Assembly (NCBI GenBank): GCA_902564565.1
Contig: CACFBW010000003.1
Location: 1 to 64,000 of the forward strand
Origin: an uncultured Pelagibacteraceae bacterium
GTDB lineage: Bacteria > Pseudomonadota > Alphaproteobacteria > Pelagibacterales > Pelagibacteraceae
Direction: 5' to 3'
Length of the DNA: 64,000 nt
The notes under the pieces were generated by a model. It had not been told where the DNA came from and did no database searches. It saw nothing but the letters and a program-made list of their open reading frames with translations. Below are positions 27,392 through 36,901 of this stretch, in pieces (the stretch's first letter is position 1; every line of letters begins with the position of its first letter). The translations under genes and the position numbers were made by a program.

Positions 27392-28555
27392 ATGAGTCAT
27401 TTAGCTAAAAATTATAATAGAAGAAAAATTGCTTTTAAGAGAGGCAAAGGAAGTTTTCTTTTCTCCACTAATGGGAAAAAATATTTAGATTTTGTACAAG
27501 GTATAGCGGTTAACTCTTTGGGGCATGCTAATCCATATTTAATTAAAGCAATAAGCAAACAAGCTAAGAAAGTTTGGCAAATTTCGAATGCATTTATTAT
27601 TCAAGAAGGAGAAAAACTTGCCAAAAGACTTGCTAAAAAAACGTTTGCAGATTATGTCATTTTTCAAAATTCTGGCACAGAAGCAACTGAAGCATCAATA
27701 AAAGTTGCAAGAAGATATTTTTATTCAATAAAAAAACCAAAAAAAAATAAAATTCTTTGTATAAAAAATTCATTTCATGGAAGAACAATTGCTGCAATTA
27801 ATGCCAGTGGAAATAAAAAAATGCAAGAAGGATTTGGTCCTAAGGTTAGTGGTTTTGATCATTTTAGATTTGGAAATCTAAAATCTTTAAAAAGATCCAT
27901 AAAAAAAAATACTGCTGCGATAATGGTTGAAACCATTATGGGAGAAGGTGGAATTAAAGTTCATAGTAATTTTTTTTTAAAACAACTAAGAAAAATATGT
28001 AATCAAAAAAAAATATTGTTAATTTTAGATGAAGTCCAATGTGGAGTTGGAAGAACTGGAAAGTTTTTTGCATTTGAGTACGCAAAAGTCAAACCAGATA
28101 TAGTACCTATTGCAAAAGGAATAGGTGGAGGATTTCCACTTGGTGCTGTTTTGATGACAAAAAAAGTTGCCTCTGGAATGGTTCCAGGTACTCATGGAAC
28201 TACAAATGGAGGAAATCCTTTAGCTATGAGCGTGGGTAATTCAGTTTTAGATCAAATTTTTAAAAAAGGATTTCTTAAAAATGTTCAAAAAGTATCTAAA
28301 TATTTTCATAATGAATTAAATAAAATTAAAAATGATTATCCTGGATTAATTAAAGAAGTAAGAGGAGTAGGTTTATTAATTGGTTTACAACTTTTTAATG
28401 ATCCAACAAAGTTTATTAAAAAACTTCAGGATAATAATTTGCTTACAATAAAATCAGGAGAAAATACTGTAAGAATTTTACCTCCGCTTAATGTTAAGAA
28501 ATCAGAAATATCTATTGCAATAAAAATTATTAGAAAAGTTTGTAAAAAATTTTAA
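27392..28555 (+). CDS. argD: acetylornithine aminotransferase
   Basis: QNSGTEATEASIKVARRYF, SFHGRTIAAI, LDEVQCGVGRTGKFFA, GTHGTTNGGNPL. Confidence 0.93.
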   Translation: MSHLAKNYNRRKIAFKRGKGSFLFSTNGKKYLDFVQGIAVNSLGHANPYLIKAISKQAKKVWQISNAFIIQEGEKLAKRLAKKTFADYVIFQNSGTEATEASIKVARRYFYSIKKPKKNKILCIKNSFHGRTIAAINASGNKKMQEGFGPKVSGFDHFRFGNLKSLKRSIKKNTAAIMVETIMGEGGIKVHSNFFLKQLRKICNQKKILLILDEVQCGVGRTGKFFAFEYAKVKPDIVPIAKGIGGGFPLGAVLMTKKVASGMVPGTHGTTNGGNPLAMSVGNSVLDQIFKKGFLKNVQKVSKYFHNELNKIKNDYPGLIKEVRGVGLLIGLQLFNDPTKFIKKLQDNNLLTIKSGENTVRILPPLNVKKSEISIAIKIIRKVCKKF

Positions 28556-28560
28556 TTACA

Positions 28561-29490
28561 ATGAAACATTTTATTAACATAAGAGATATTTCTATTAATA
28601 ATTTAAAAAAAATAATTCTGGAGGCAAAGAAAAGAAAGAGCAAAAGAAAAAATTTTAATACTCTTGATGCAGATAAAGATTCACCATTAAAAGGAAAACT
28701 ATTAATTCAAATGTTTGAAAAACCAAGCTTGAGAACAAGATTGAGTTTTTATATTGCTATTAAACAGCTTAACGGAGGAGCTCTTACACTCAGACCTGAC
28801 GAACTTCATTTAAACAAAGGAGGAGAAAGTTTATCAGACACAGCAAAAATTATATCAACTTTTGGAAATGCATTTATGCTTAGAACAGATAATGATAAAA
28901 AATTAGAGGAGTTTAAAAAACATATGACTATTCCAATAATAAATGGATTGAGCTTTTCTTCACACCCTAGTCAGGTTTTAAGTGATGTTTTTACTATTGA
29001 GGAAATTAAGAAAAAATCTATTTCAAAATTACAAATTTGTTGGATCGGAGACTCAAACAACGTTCTTAATAGCTTAATTGAAGCCTCAGTTAAATTTTCA
29101 TTTAAATTAAATATTGGTTGTCCAAAAAAATATGAACCGATTAAAAGTTTATTAAGATGGGCAAAAAAAAATAAAGGAAAAGTTAATATATTTAATGATA
29201 TTAAAAAAGCTGCGATGGGTAGCGATGTATTATTTACTGACAAAGTAATTAGTATGAATGATAAAGTTAATAAATCTAAAAAATTAAAAGACTTTAAAAA
29301 TTTTAAAGTAACTTCCAAAATAATGAGTTGTGCAAAAAAAGATGCGATTTTTTTGCATTGTTTGCCTAGAGGATCAGAGGTTTCAAATGAAGTTTTTTTA
29401 GGCAAGCAGTCTAAAGTTTGGCAGCAAGCGTTAAATAGAATTTATGTTCAGAAAAGTATTTTATTGTATTGTTTTGGAAAATTAAGGTAG
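28561..29490 (+). CDS. argF: ornithine carbamoyltransferase
   Basis: EKPSLRTRLSF, HPSQVLSDVFTI, FLHCLPR. Confidence 0.93.
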   Translation: MKHFINIRDISINNLKKIILEAKKRKSKRKNFNTLDADKDSPLKGKLLIQMFEKPSLRTRLSFYIAIKQLNGGALTLRPDELHLNKGGESLSDTAKIISTFGNAFMLRTDNDKKLEEFKKHMTIPIINGLSFSSHPSQVLSDVFTIEEIKKKSISKLQICWIGDSNNVLNSLIEASVKFSFKLNIGCPKKYEPIKSLLRWAKKNKGKVNIFNDIKKAAMGSDVLFTDKVISMNDKVNKSKKLKDFKNFKVTSKIMSCAKKDAIFLHCLPRGSEVSNEVFLGKQSKVWQQALNRIYVQKSILLYCFGKLR

Positions 29491-30015
29491 TGGTTTTGGG
29501 TTATCACTGTTTTGATTTAGATATAAAATAACTGAAGCTCTATCTTTTTCTTTTTTCAGTCCAGCAAATCCCATTTTGTTTCCTTTAATCCATTGTGATG
29601 GTTTAATTAAAAAACCATTCATTTCTTCCCAGTTCCATTCTTTTTTGTAAGCTGACAAAGCTTTTGAGTATTTGTAGTCTGATACTGATCCAGCTGGTCT
29701 GAACATTACATTCCAAAGTTTCGGGCCTATTTTATTTCCGCCTCCTTGATTAATGCTATGACATGCGGCACATTTTTTAAAAACCTTTTTTCCGTGTTGG
29801 ACATCTCCCATTGACAACAAAGCAGTAATATCAACTTGGTTTTCAGAGCTTGCGAGAGTTGCTGTTGCGTTTCCAATTTTAACCTCAACTTTGTAACCTT
29901 CAACATCTGGTTTTTTAACTTCAAAAATTACGTCAGATATTTTACCAATGCCAAATACGACCAAAACTACTAACAAAATTGCAGTAATTATTTTATTAAT
30001 CTCAAAACCATCCAT
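29482..30015 (-). CDS. cycM: membrane-anchored c-type cytochrome (CycM-like)
   Basis: N-terminal TM; KKCAACHSINQGGGNKIGPKLWNV; PSQWIKGNKMGFAGLKKEKDRASVILYL. Confidence 0.85.
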   Translation of the reverse strand: MDGFEINKIITAILLVVLVVFGIGKISDVIFEVKKPDVEGYKVEVKIGNATATLASSENQVDITALLSMGDVQHGKKVFKKCAACHSINQGGGNKIGPKLWNVMFRPAGSVSDYKYSKALSAYKKEWNWEEMNGFLIKPSQWIKGNKMGFAGLKKEKDRASVILYLNQNSDNPKPLP

Positions 30016-30132
30016 AAATTTATTTAATTATAATTATTTTGGACGTATAACATAATAATTTGAAAATTACTTAATTTTTAGACTGTTAATTTGCGTCTGT
30101 TAGACGCACAGATAAATTAAATATAATTTTAA

Positions 30133-30876
30133 ATGCAAAAAACAATAATTTTAATTCCCTCAAGAATGTCAGCCTCAAGGCTACCCGGAAAACCACTTTT
30201 AAAAATAAATGGTTTGTCCATTATTTCACATGTATTTAATAAGGCAAAAAGAACGAATATAGGTAGAGTTGTGGTTTGTACTGAAGATGATGAAATTTTT
30301 AAAGAAGTTAAAAGCAATGGGGGAGAAGCAGTTTTAACAAGTGATAAGCATAAATCTGGTAGTGATCGTATATTAGAAGGTTTTAAAAAGCTAAAAATTG
30401 ATAATGTTGATTATATTCTAAATTTACAAGGTGACGAACCAAATATAGATGAGAATGATATAATAAATTTAAACAATTTTATGATTAAAAATAATAATAC
30501 AGATATTGGAACATTAGCTACAAAAATTAAAGACGACAAAATTTTATCAAATAAAAATGTAGTCAAGGTAGCGTTAAAAGAAAAACTTTCTAATGAAAAT
30601 TTTCCTTTCGCATTAGATTTTGCAAGAAAAGATTTGTCAAATAAATATGAAAATATTTACCACCATATTGGAATATATATTTATAAAGTAAATATTTTGG
30701 AAAAATTTGTAAATTTTGACCAAACTAAAAATGAGATGGAGTATAGACTTGAACAATTAAGAGCATTAGATAATGATATTAAAATTAACGTAGCTTTAGC
30801 AAAATCTTCACCAATAGGGATTGATACAGAAGAAGATTATCTAGCCTTAAAAAAAATAATGGAATATAAGTCATAA
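30133..30876 (+). CDS. kdsB: CMP-KDO synthetase
   Basis: LIPSRMSASRLPGKPLL, VVCTEDDEI, TSDKHKSGSDRI, NLQGDEP. Confidence 0.93.
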   Translation: MQKTIILIPSRMSASRLPGKPLLKINGLSIISHVFNKAKRTNIGRVVVCTEDDEIFKEVKSNGGEAVLTSDKHKSGSDRILEGFKKLKIDNVDYILNLQGDEPNIDENDIINLNNFMIKNNNTDIGTLATKIKDDKILSNKNVVKVALKEKLSNENFPFALDFARKDLSNKYENIYHHIGIYIYKVNILEKFVNFDQTKNEMEYRLEQLRALDNDIKINVALAKSSPIGIDTEEDYLALKKIMEYKS

Positions 30877-30877
30877 A

Positions 30878-31705
30878 ATGAAAATACTTTACCAAGGATC
30901 CCCAGGTGCTTATTCACATTTGGCTGCTAATGAACTTTATCCTGATGCAGAAATTGTAGCTTGTAAAACTTTTGATGAATGTTTTAAAAAAGCTGAAGAA
31001 GATAAATCTCTTAGAATAATTATACCCGAGTCAAATAGGATCACGGGAAATATCGGAATAGAATATTTAATTTTTAAACATCGTTTAAATATATATGCTG
31101 AACATTTTCACAAAATTGAACATAATTTATTAGCACTTCCAGGAATAAAATTGAAAGATATTAATAACGTTTATTCTCACGCTCAGGCGTTATCTCAATG
31201 TTCAGAATTTATAAGAAAAAATAAGATAAATGAAAATGTACGCGCTGATACGGCTGGCTCAGCAGCTTTAGTTGCAAAAAATAAAATTAAAAATGATGCA
31301 GCTATTGCTTCAAAATTAAGTGCTGAGATTTACAAGCTAGATATTGTTGCGTCAAACATTGAAAATGAAAAAGGTAATGTTACTCGTTTTTTAATAATGG
31401 GAAAAAATATTTCACAGCCAGCGCTAGAAAAAAGCAAATATATAACTTCATTTTTATTTAAACTAAAAAGCAAACCAGCAGCTCTTTATCAATCCTTGGG
31501 AGGCTTTGCAATTAACGGGGTTAATTTAACAAAACTACAAAGTTACCCAGAAAAAAATTCTTTTTCTTCATATTTTTTTTTATGCGATTTAGATGGTCAT
31601 ATTGACGATCCAAAAGTACAAAAATCTCTTGAAGAACTCGATTTACATTGTGAGGATTTTCACGTTCTAGGTGTTTTTCCAGCTGATAAGTTTCGAGATA
31701 ATTAA
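30878..31705 (+). CDS. pheA: prephenate dehydratase
   Basis: YQGSPGAYSHLAANELYP, PESNRITGNIG, GNVTRFLIMG, SYPEKNSFSSYFFLCDLDGH. Confidence 0.93.
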   Translation: MKILYQGSPGAYSHLAANELYPDAEIVACKTFDECFKKAEEDKSLRIIIPESNRITGNIGIEYLIFKHRLNIYAEHFHKIEHNLLALPGIKLKDINNVYSHAQALSQCSEFIRKNKINENVRADTAGSAALVAKNKIKNDAAIASKLSAEIYKLDIVASNIENEKGNVTRFLIMGKNISQPALEKSKYITSFLFKLKSKPAALYQSLGGFAINGVNLTKLQSYPEKNSFSSYFFLCDLDGHIDDPKVQKSLEELDLHCEDFHVLGVFPADKFRDN

Positions 31706-31726
31706 TTTTTTTTTAAATACTTTATA

Positions 31727-31756
31727 TTGTAGAATAGAAATCATTGCTGCTATAAT
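31727..31756 (+). promoter_or_regulatory. putative promoter of SRP RNA gene
   Basis: TTGTAG (31727-31732), 18 bp, TATAAT (31751-31756), 6 bp before the RNA 5' stem. Confidence 0.55.
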
Positions 31757-31762
31757 ACATTT

Positions 31763-31846
31763 GGAGGCTAGAGGTGAATGCTGCTTGAACCCGACCAGAT
31801 CTTAACAGAAGCAATCGTAGAGACGGTAATTCAGGTTCTAGTCTCC
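31763..31846 (+). ncRNA. ffs: SRP 4.5S RNA
   Basis: Terminal stem GGAGGCTAG/CTAGTCTCC; domain IV core CCAGATCTTAACAGAAGCA; sits between pheA and dnaX, a familiar alphaproteobacterial position. Confidence 0.82.
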
Positions 31847-31855
31847 TAATTTGTT

Positions 31856-33526
31856 ATGAATGAAAATTTGAAAGTTTTATCTTTAAAATATAGACCAAAA
31901 GTTTTTGACGATTTAATAGGTCAAAATATTGTTGCTGAAACAATTACCAACTCTATAAAATTTAATAAAATTCCAAATGCATATTTATTTACTGGGATTA
32001 GAGGAGTTGGAAAAACTACAATAGCAAGAATAGTTGCAAAATCACTTAATTGTGAAAAAGGTTTTTATAACATCTGTAGAAATAATTTTTGTGAAAACTG
32101 TAAAGCAATTTCAAACTCAAATCATATAGATGTTTTGGAAATGGATGCAGCTAGCAAAACAGGTGTTGACGATGTTAGGGATCTGATTGAGTTTTCAAGA
32201 TATGGCCCTTCAATAGCAAAATATAAAATTTTTATAATTGATGAAGTGCATATGTTGAGCAAGCAAGCCTTTAACGCATTGCTAAAAACTTTAGAAGAAC
32301 CACCAGAATATTTAAAATTTATATTTGCTACTACAGAAATAAAAAAAATTCCCGTTACAGTTATATCGAGATGTCAAAGATTTGATTTGTCAAGAGTAAA
32401 GTCAGATGAACTTTTTCAGTATATAAAAAAAATTAAAGATTTAGAAAAAGGAAAAGCAACCGATGAAGCTTTGAAACTAATAGTTAAAATTTCCGAAGGT
32501 TCTGTTAGAGATGCACTTTCACTTTTAGATAGAGCCTTAGTAAGTTTAGATAGTAATGATGAATTAGATTTAAATATGGCCCAAAAAATATTTGGATATT
32601 TTGATAAATCACAATTAATAAATTTATTTAAATTAATTTTTGAAGGAAATGAAAAAGAAGTTTTAAAAATATATAGATCGATTTATGACCAAGGAGTTGA
32701 AGCAAAAATATTTTTAAATGATTTTTTAGAACTTTTATATTATTTCAAAAATATTAATTCTCTAGAAGTTACGGGAAATAATTTTTCTTTGAATGATGAA
32801 GAGTTTAATTTAATAAAAAAAATATCTAATAAAATTGATCAAAATACATTAATACTTTTTTGGCAATTTACCATCAAAACATTAAGTGAAATTGATGTTG
32901 TTTCTAACCCTAATTTATCGATTGAAATGTTTTTTATCAGATTGATTCATTTAAAAGACATAAATAATTTTTCAGGCATAAAAAGTGATTATGATCTACC
33001 AAATGTTGACAATAACATTTCCGTAAAAAATTCTCTTTCAGAAAATAAAGATTTGTTTGATTTAAAAAATAAAACTGTAGGGCAAATTAAAAATATAACT
33101 CAAGAAAATCAACCAGACATAGATCTAAAAGAAAATAAAAAATCTCAAAATTTATTAATTAATTCTTTCAATGAATTGTTAAAAATTTGTATTTTAAAAA
33201 AAGAAATGAAATTAAAATATGAGCTGGAAAAAAATGTAAATCTGGTTAGTTTTGACAAACAAAGGATAGAAATTTCTTTTAATGAAGATTTAGATAAAGA
33301 ATTCATAAAAATACTGTCATCAAAATTATATGATTGGACTGGCAAAAGATGGATAATTACTCTTTCTAGAGAAAAGGGCGATTTCTCAATAAAAGAAAAA
33401 GAATCAAATAACAAAAATGAAATTATATCAAAGATGAAAGAAACCATTAGTTATAAAAAAATGTTAGAAAATTTCCCGGATGCAGAAATTATCGATGTTG
33501 ATATAAAAAAAAATAATAATGACTGA
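31856..33526 (+). CDS. dnaX: DNA polymerase III subunits gamma/tau
   Basis: LSLKYRPKVFDDLIGQ, FTGIRGVGKTTIARI, C4 zinc region, IDEVHMLSKQAFNALLKTLEEPP. Confidence 0.95.
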   Translation: MNENLKVLSLKYRPKVFDDLIGQNIVAETITNSIKFNKIPNAYLFTGIRGVGKTTIARIVAKSLNCEKGFYNICRNNFCENCKAISNSNHIDVLEMDAASKTGVDDVRDLIEFSRYGPSIAKYKIFIIDEVHMLSKQAFNALLKTLEEPPEYLKFIFATTEIKKIPVTVISRCQRFDLSRVKSDELFQYIKKIKDLEKGKATDEALKLIVKISEGSVRDALSLLDRALVSLDSNDELDLNMAQKIFGYFDKSQLINLFKLIFEGNEKEVLKIYRSIYDQGVEAKIFLNDFLELLYYFKNINSLEVTGNNFSLNDEEFNLIKKISNKIDQNTLILFWQFTIKTLSEIDVVSNPNLSIEMFFIRLIHLKDINNFSGIKSDYDLPNVDNNISVKNSLSENKDLFDLKNKTVGQIKNITQENQPDIDLKENKKSQNLLINSFNELLKICILKKEMKLKYELEKNVNLVSFDKQRIEISFNEDLDKEFIKILSSKLYDWTGKRWIITLSREKGDFSIKEKESNNKNEIISKMKETISYKKMLENFPDAEIIDVDIKKNNND

Positions 33527-33842
33527 TTTTTCAAAAATTTTAGCTCAAGCCAAAGAATTGGAATTTAAAATGAGAGAAAGCCAGGAAAAAATTAAAAATA
33601 TTAAGGTTGAGGGTGTTTCTGGTGATAATTCAGTAAAGGTTACACTTAATGGGGACGGTGAAGTGATTAATTTAGAAATATCTCAAGAAGCCATTAAAGA
33701 GGGAAAAGAAATTTTGCAAGATTTGATAGTTGCTGCTGTTAATAAAGCTAGAGAAAGATTAAAAATAAAAACTTCTGAAGAAATTTCTAGAGCAACCGCA
33801 GGAGGATTAGGAATACCAGGGTTAAATAAATTTCCTTTCTAA
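33519..33842 (+). CDS. ybaB: YbaB/EbfC nucleoid-associated protein
   Basis: Short KE-rich protein between dnaX and recR; VEGVSGDNSVKVTLNGDGEV. Confidence 0.92.
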   Translation: MTDFSKILAQAKELEFKMRESQEKIKNIKVEGVSGDNSVKVTLNGDGEVINLEISQEAIKEGKEILQDLIVAAVNKARERLKIKTSEEISRATAGGLGIPGLNKFPF

Positions 33843-33847
33843 GATTT

Positions 33848-34459
33848 ATGCAAGAAATTAAAGAGATTGAAGAGTTAGTTAAACTTATTTCTAAACTTCC
33901 CGGTTTAGGACCTCGTTCATCCCGTCGCATTGTTTTAAAATTAATTAATAATCGAGAAGAAATATTAAAACCAACTGCCAATTCTTTAGCCAAAGTTTTT
34001 AAAAATGTATCAAGATGTCAGTCATGTGGAGCTTTAAAATCTAATATTGAAGGTTGTAATAACTGTGAAAACATTAAACAAAAATATAATAAAATTTGTG
34101 TTGTAGAAACAGTAAGCGATCAATGGGCAATTGAAAATTCTAATATTTATCAAGGTTATTTTCATATTTTAGGAGGAACTGTTTCTTCTTTAGGGCAAAG
34201 AAAGGAAGATCTTTTAATAAATTCTTTGGTTGAAAGAGTTAAGAGAGATAATATTGAAGAAGTAATTATTGCAACTAGTGCAACTGTAGAAGGCCAAACA
34301 ACAGCATACTATATTCAAGATAGTTTAAAAAATACAATTGCAAAAGTTTCAAGATTAGCAAGAGGAATTCCAATTGGAACAGACGTAGAAAATCTTGATG
34401 ACGGGACCCTTGTTGCAGCTTTTAAAAATAGAGATAGAATAGAAAATAGTTCTGATTAA
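33848..34459 (+). CDS. recR: recombination mediator protein RecR
   Basis: LPGLGPRSSRRIVL, C4 zinc finger, HILGGTVSSL, EGQTTAYYI. Confidence 0.95.
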   Translation: MQEIKEIEELVKLISKLPGLGPRSSRRIVLKLINNREEILKPTANSLAKVFKNVSRCQSCGALKSNIEGCNNCENIKQKYNKICVVETVSDQWAIENSNIYQGYFHILGGTVSSLGQRKEDLLINSLVERVKRDNIEEVIIATSATVEGQTTAYYIQDSLKNTIAKVSRLARGIPIGTDVENLDDGTLVAAFKNRDRIENSSD

Positions 34460-35529
34460 TTATTGTCTCTCATTCTTTGCCTTAGCTCATCTATTGGTTT
34501 AAGTGAGTTTCCAGACTTATAGTACCAATAAGTCCAACCATTGCAGCTCTCTGCACCTAATATTTTTGCTGCAATTTTATGAATAGAACCTTCGGATTGT
34601 TGGTATTTAATGCTCCCATCAACCATAATTTTTGCATTAATTTTTTTCTTTTGATCATATATTTCTGTACCTGGTTTAATAACTCCCATTTCTACCAATG
34701 AACCAAAAGGAATTCTGGACTTAGACCTATTATTTTGTAAGACATCCAAGTAGTTGTCTTCTATTGGTTTTGTATTTTTTAGTCTTCTATTTGCAACTTC
34801 AAAATAAGTTTTATCTTTCTCAATTCCATAAAAAAATCTTCCAAGTTTTTTTGCAACTACAGCAGTAGTTCCAGAACCTGAAAATGGATCTAAAATAAAA
34901 TCATTTTTGTTTGTAGAAGCTAAAATTATTCGATGAAGCAATGCTTCTGGTTTTTGAGTAGAGTGAACTTTTTTACCTTTTTCTTTCAATCTTTCTTTTC
35001 CACTACAAATAGGTATGTTCCAAGTTGATCTCATTTGAAGATCGTCATTTAAACATTTTAATGACTGATAATTAAAAGTATATTTTGATTTTTCATTTTT
35101 AGATGCCCAAATTAAGGTTTCATGAGCATTAGTAAATCTTGTTCCTCTAAAGTTTGGCATTGGATTATTTTTATCCCAAATTACATCGTTTAATATCCAA
35201 AAACCTAAATCTTGAATTTTTGATCCAACTCTAAAAATATTATGATAGCTACCTATAACCCAAATACTTCCATTTTTTTTTAAAATTCTTTTACATTCTT
35301 TAAGCCATTTAACTGTAAAATCATCATAAGTTTTAAAACTTTCAAATTTGTCCCATTTGTCGTTTACTGCATTTACTTTAGACCGATCAGGTCTAACTAA
35401 TTCATTTTTTAATTGTAAATTGTATGGAGGATCAGCAAATACAAGATCAAAAGTTTCATCAGGGATTTTTTTTAATTCTTTAAGGCTATTCCCATTTATA
35501 ATTTTGTTTTTTAAATTTGTATTATTCAT
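34456..35529 (-). CDS. ccrM: CcrM-type adenine DNA methyltransferase (GANTC)
   Basis: FADPPYNLQLKNELVRPDRS, FILDPFSGSGTTAVVAKKLGR; CcrM-type C-terminal domain with GAESCNGWTYWYYK. Confidence 0.92.
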   Translation of the reverse strand: MNNTNLKNKIINGNSLKELKKIPDETFDLVFADPPYNLQLKNELVRPDRSKVNAVNDKWDKFESFKTYDDFTVKWLKECKRILKKNGSIWVIGSYHNIFRVGSKIQDLGFWILNDVIWDKNNPMPNFRGTRFTNAHETLIWASKNEKSKYTFNYQSLKCLNDDLQMRSTWNIPICSGKERLKEKGKKVHSTQKPEALLHRIILASTNKNDFILDPFSGSGTTAVVAKKLGRFFYGIEKDKTYFEVANRRLKNTKPIEDNYLDVLQNNRSKSRIPFGSLVEMGVIKPGTEIYDQKKKINAKIMVDGSIKYQQSEGSIHKIAAKILGAESCNGWTYWYYKSGNSLKPIDELRQRMRDNN

Positions 35530-35614
35530 TTTATAAAAAACAATTAGACTCTAGGTTGGAGTCCCCGTCAACCTGAGATTGAATTAATTTGAGTCCTAAT
35601 AGTTGCTTAAAATA

Positions 35615-36184
35615 TTAAGGACTCAACATGTTGTATATTGGCCGGAATGTTTTTCTGTGATGTTTTGTGACTCCAAATTTTTTAATAGCTTTTAAATGTT
35701 CACTAGTTCCATACCCGGCATTTTTGTTCCAACTATAATTTTTATACTTTTTTGACATTTTTGTTATTAAACGATCCCTCGATACTTTTGCTATTATTGA
35801 TGCGGCTGAAATTTCAGGTACTTTTTGATCACCTTTAATTATATTTTTAATTTTATAGCTTTGTAATTTTGGAACTTTATTTCCATCAATTAAAATCAAT
35901 TTAGGTTTTTTTTTAAGCTTTTTAATTGCTCTTTTCATAGCCAATAAACTAGCATTTAAAATATTTAATTTTTCTATTTCGAATTTTGAGGCAGAACCTA
36001 TGGCCCATATAGAATTTTTCTTAATATATTTTTCTAAAGTTTTACGTTTAATCTTTGATAATTTTTTTGAATCTTTAAGTTTTTTTTTATCTATTTTGTT
36101 ATTTAATATTATAGCCGCTGCGAAAACTGGTCCAATCAAACTGCCTCTACCAACTTCATCAACTCCCGCTATGAGTTTTTTCAT
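35615..36184 (-). CDS. rnhB: ribonuclease HII
   Basis: IAGVDEVGRGSLIGPVFAAAI, IDGNKVP, SIIAKVSRDRL. Confidence 0.93.
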   Translation of the reverse strand: MKKLIAGVDEVGRGSLIGPVFAAAIILNNKIDKKKLKDSKKLSKIKRKTLEKYIKKNSIWAIGSASKFEIEKLNILNASLLAMKRAIKKLKKKPKLILIDGNKVPKLQSYKIKNIIKGDQKVPEISAASIIAKVSRDRLITKMSKKYKNYSWNKNAGYGTSEHLKAIKKFGVTKHHRKTFRPIYNMLSP

Positions 36185-36889
36185 TTAAAATTTTATACCC
36201 AATTCGTCTATTTTTTTTCTGATTATTTTTAAATCTTTCCAAGAGTATTTTTTTTGATCTGCTTGTCGTAACAAATATGCAGGATGAAAAGTTATTATTG
36301 TGAGATAAGTTTTATTATTAATAATTATTTCTTTCCAATTACCTCTTTCTTTTGAAATTTTAATTTTTGAACCGAATAATGATTCCATGGCGGTGCTTCC
36401 CATAAGAACTAATATTTTTGGATCGATTATTGAGATATGATTTCTTAAAAAATTTGAATATTTTGTTATTTCGCTAGGCTCTGGTTTTCTATTATTAGGT
36501 GGTCTAAAGTTTACGACATTTGTTATATAGATATTTTTTCTATTAATGTTTATGGCTTTAAACATTTTATTTAATAACATTCCCGCTTCACCCACAAAAG
36601 GCTTTCCTAGTTCATCTTCTTTTTGTCCAGGTCCTTCACCAACAATCATTATAGGACTATCAATATTGCCATCGCCAAATACTATTTTTGACGCATTATA
36701 CTTTAGTTCACAATTTTCAATATTTTGGATTTTTTCTTTCAGTTTATTTAATTGTTCATTTTTATTCTCAGGCAAAGGTTTAATTTTTACCCTATTAATT
36801 GGATTATTGCTAAAAACACAATCTAAATCATAAGAATCTATTATTTCTGTATTGATTATGTCATTTTGATTTAATATTTTTTCATTCAT
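36185..36889 (-). CDS. uracil-DNA glycosylase, Fe-S type (family 4-like)
   Basis: IMIVGEGPGQKEDELGKPFVGEAGMLLNKMF, ITNVVNFRPPNNRKPEPSEI, TFHPAYLLR. Confidence 0.88.
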   Translation of the reverse strand: MNEKILNQNDIINTEIIDSYDLDCVFSNNPINRVKIKPLPENKNEQLNKLKEKIQNIENCELKYNASKIVFGDGNIDSPIMIVGEGPGQKEDELGKPFVGEAGMLLNKMFKAININRKNIYITNVVNFRPPNNRKPEPSEITKYSNFLRNHISIIDPKILVLMGSTAMESLFGSKIKISKERGNWKEIIINNKTYLTIITFHPAYLLRQADQKKYSWKDLKIIRKKIDELGIKF

Positions 36890-36901
36890 AAAAATATATT
36901 T

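Noticed and set aside
28971-29405. 144-aa minus ORF opposite argF
   Set aside because: Antisense shadow of argF with no family motifs.
29727-29924. 65-aa alternative-frame minus ORF within cycM
   Set aside because: Overlaps heme-binding cytochrome CDS in another frame; no support.
32420-32450. Programmed -1 frameshift in dnaX at the early A-run
   Set aside because: A-run lies far upstream of the gamma/tau junction region and there is no evident stimulatory stem; A-runs are ubiquitous here.
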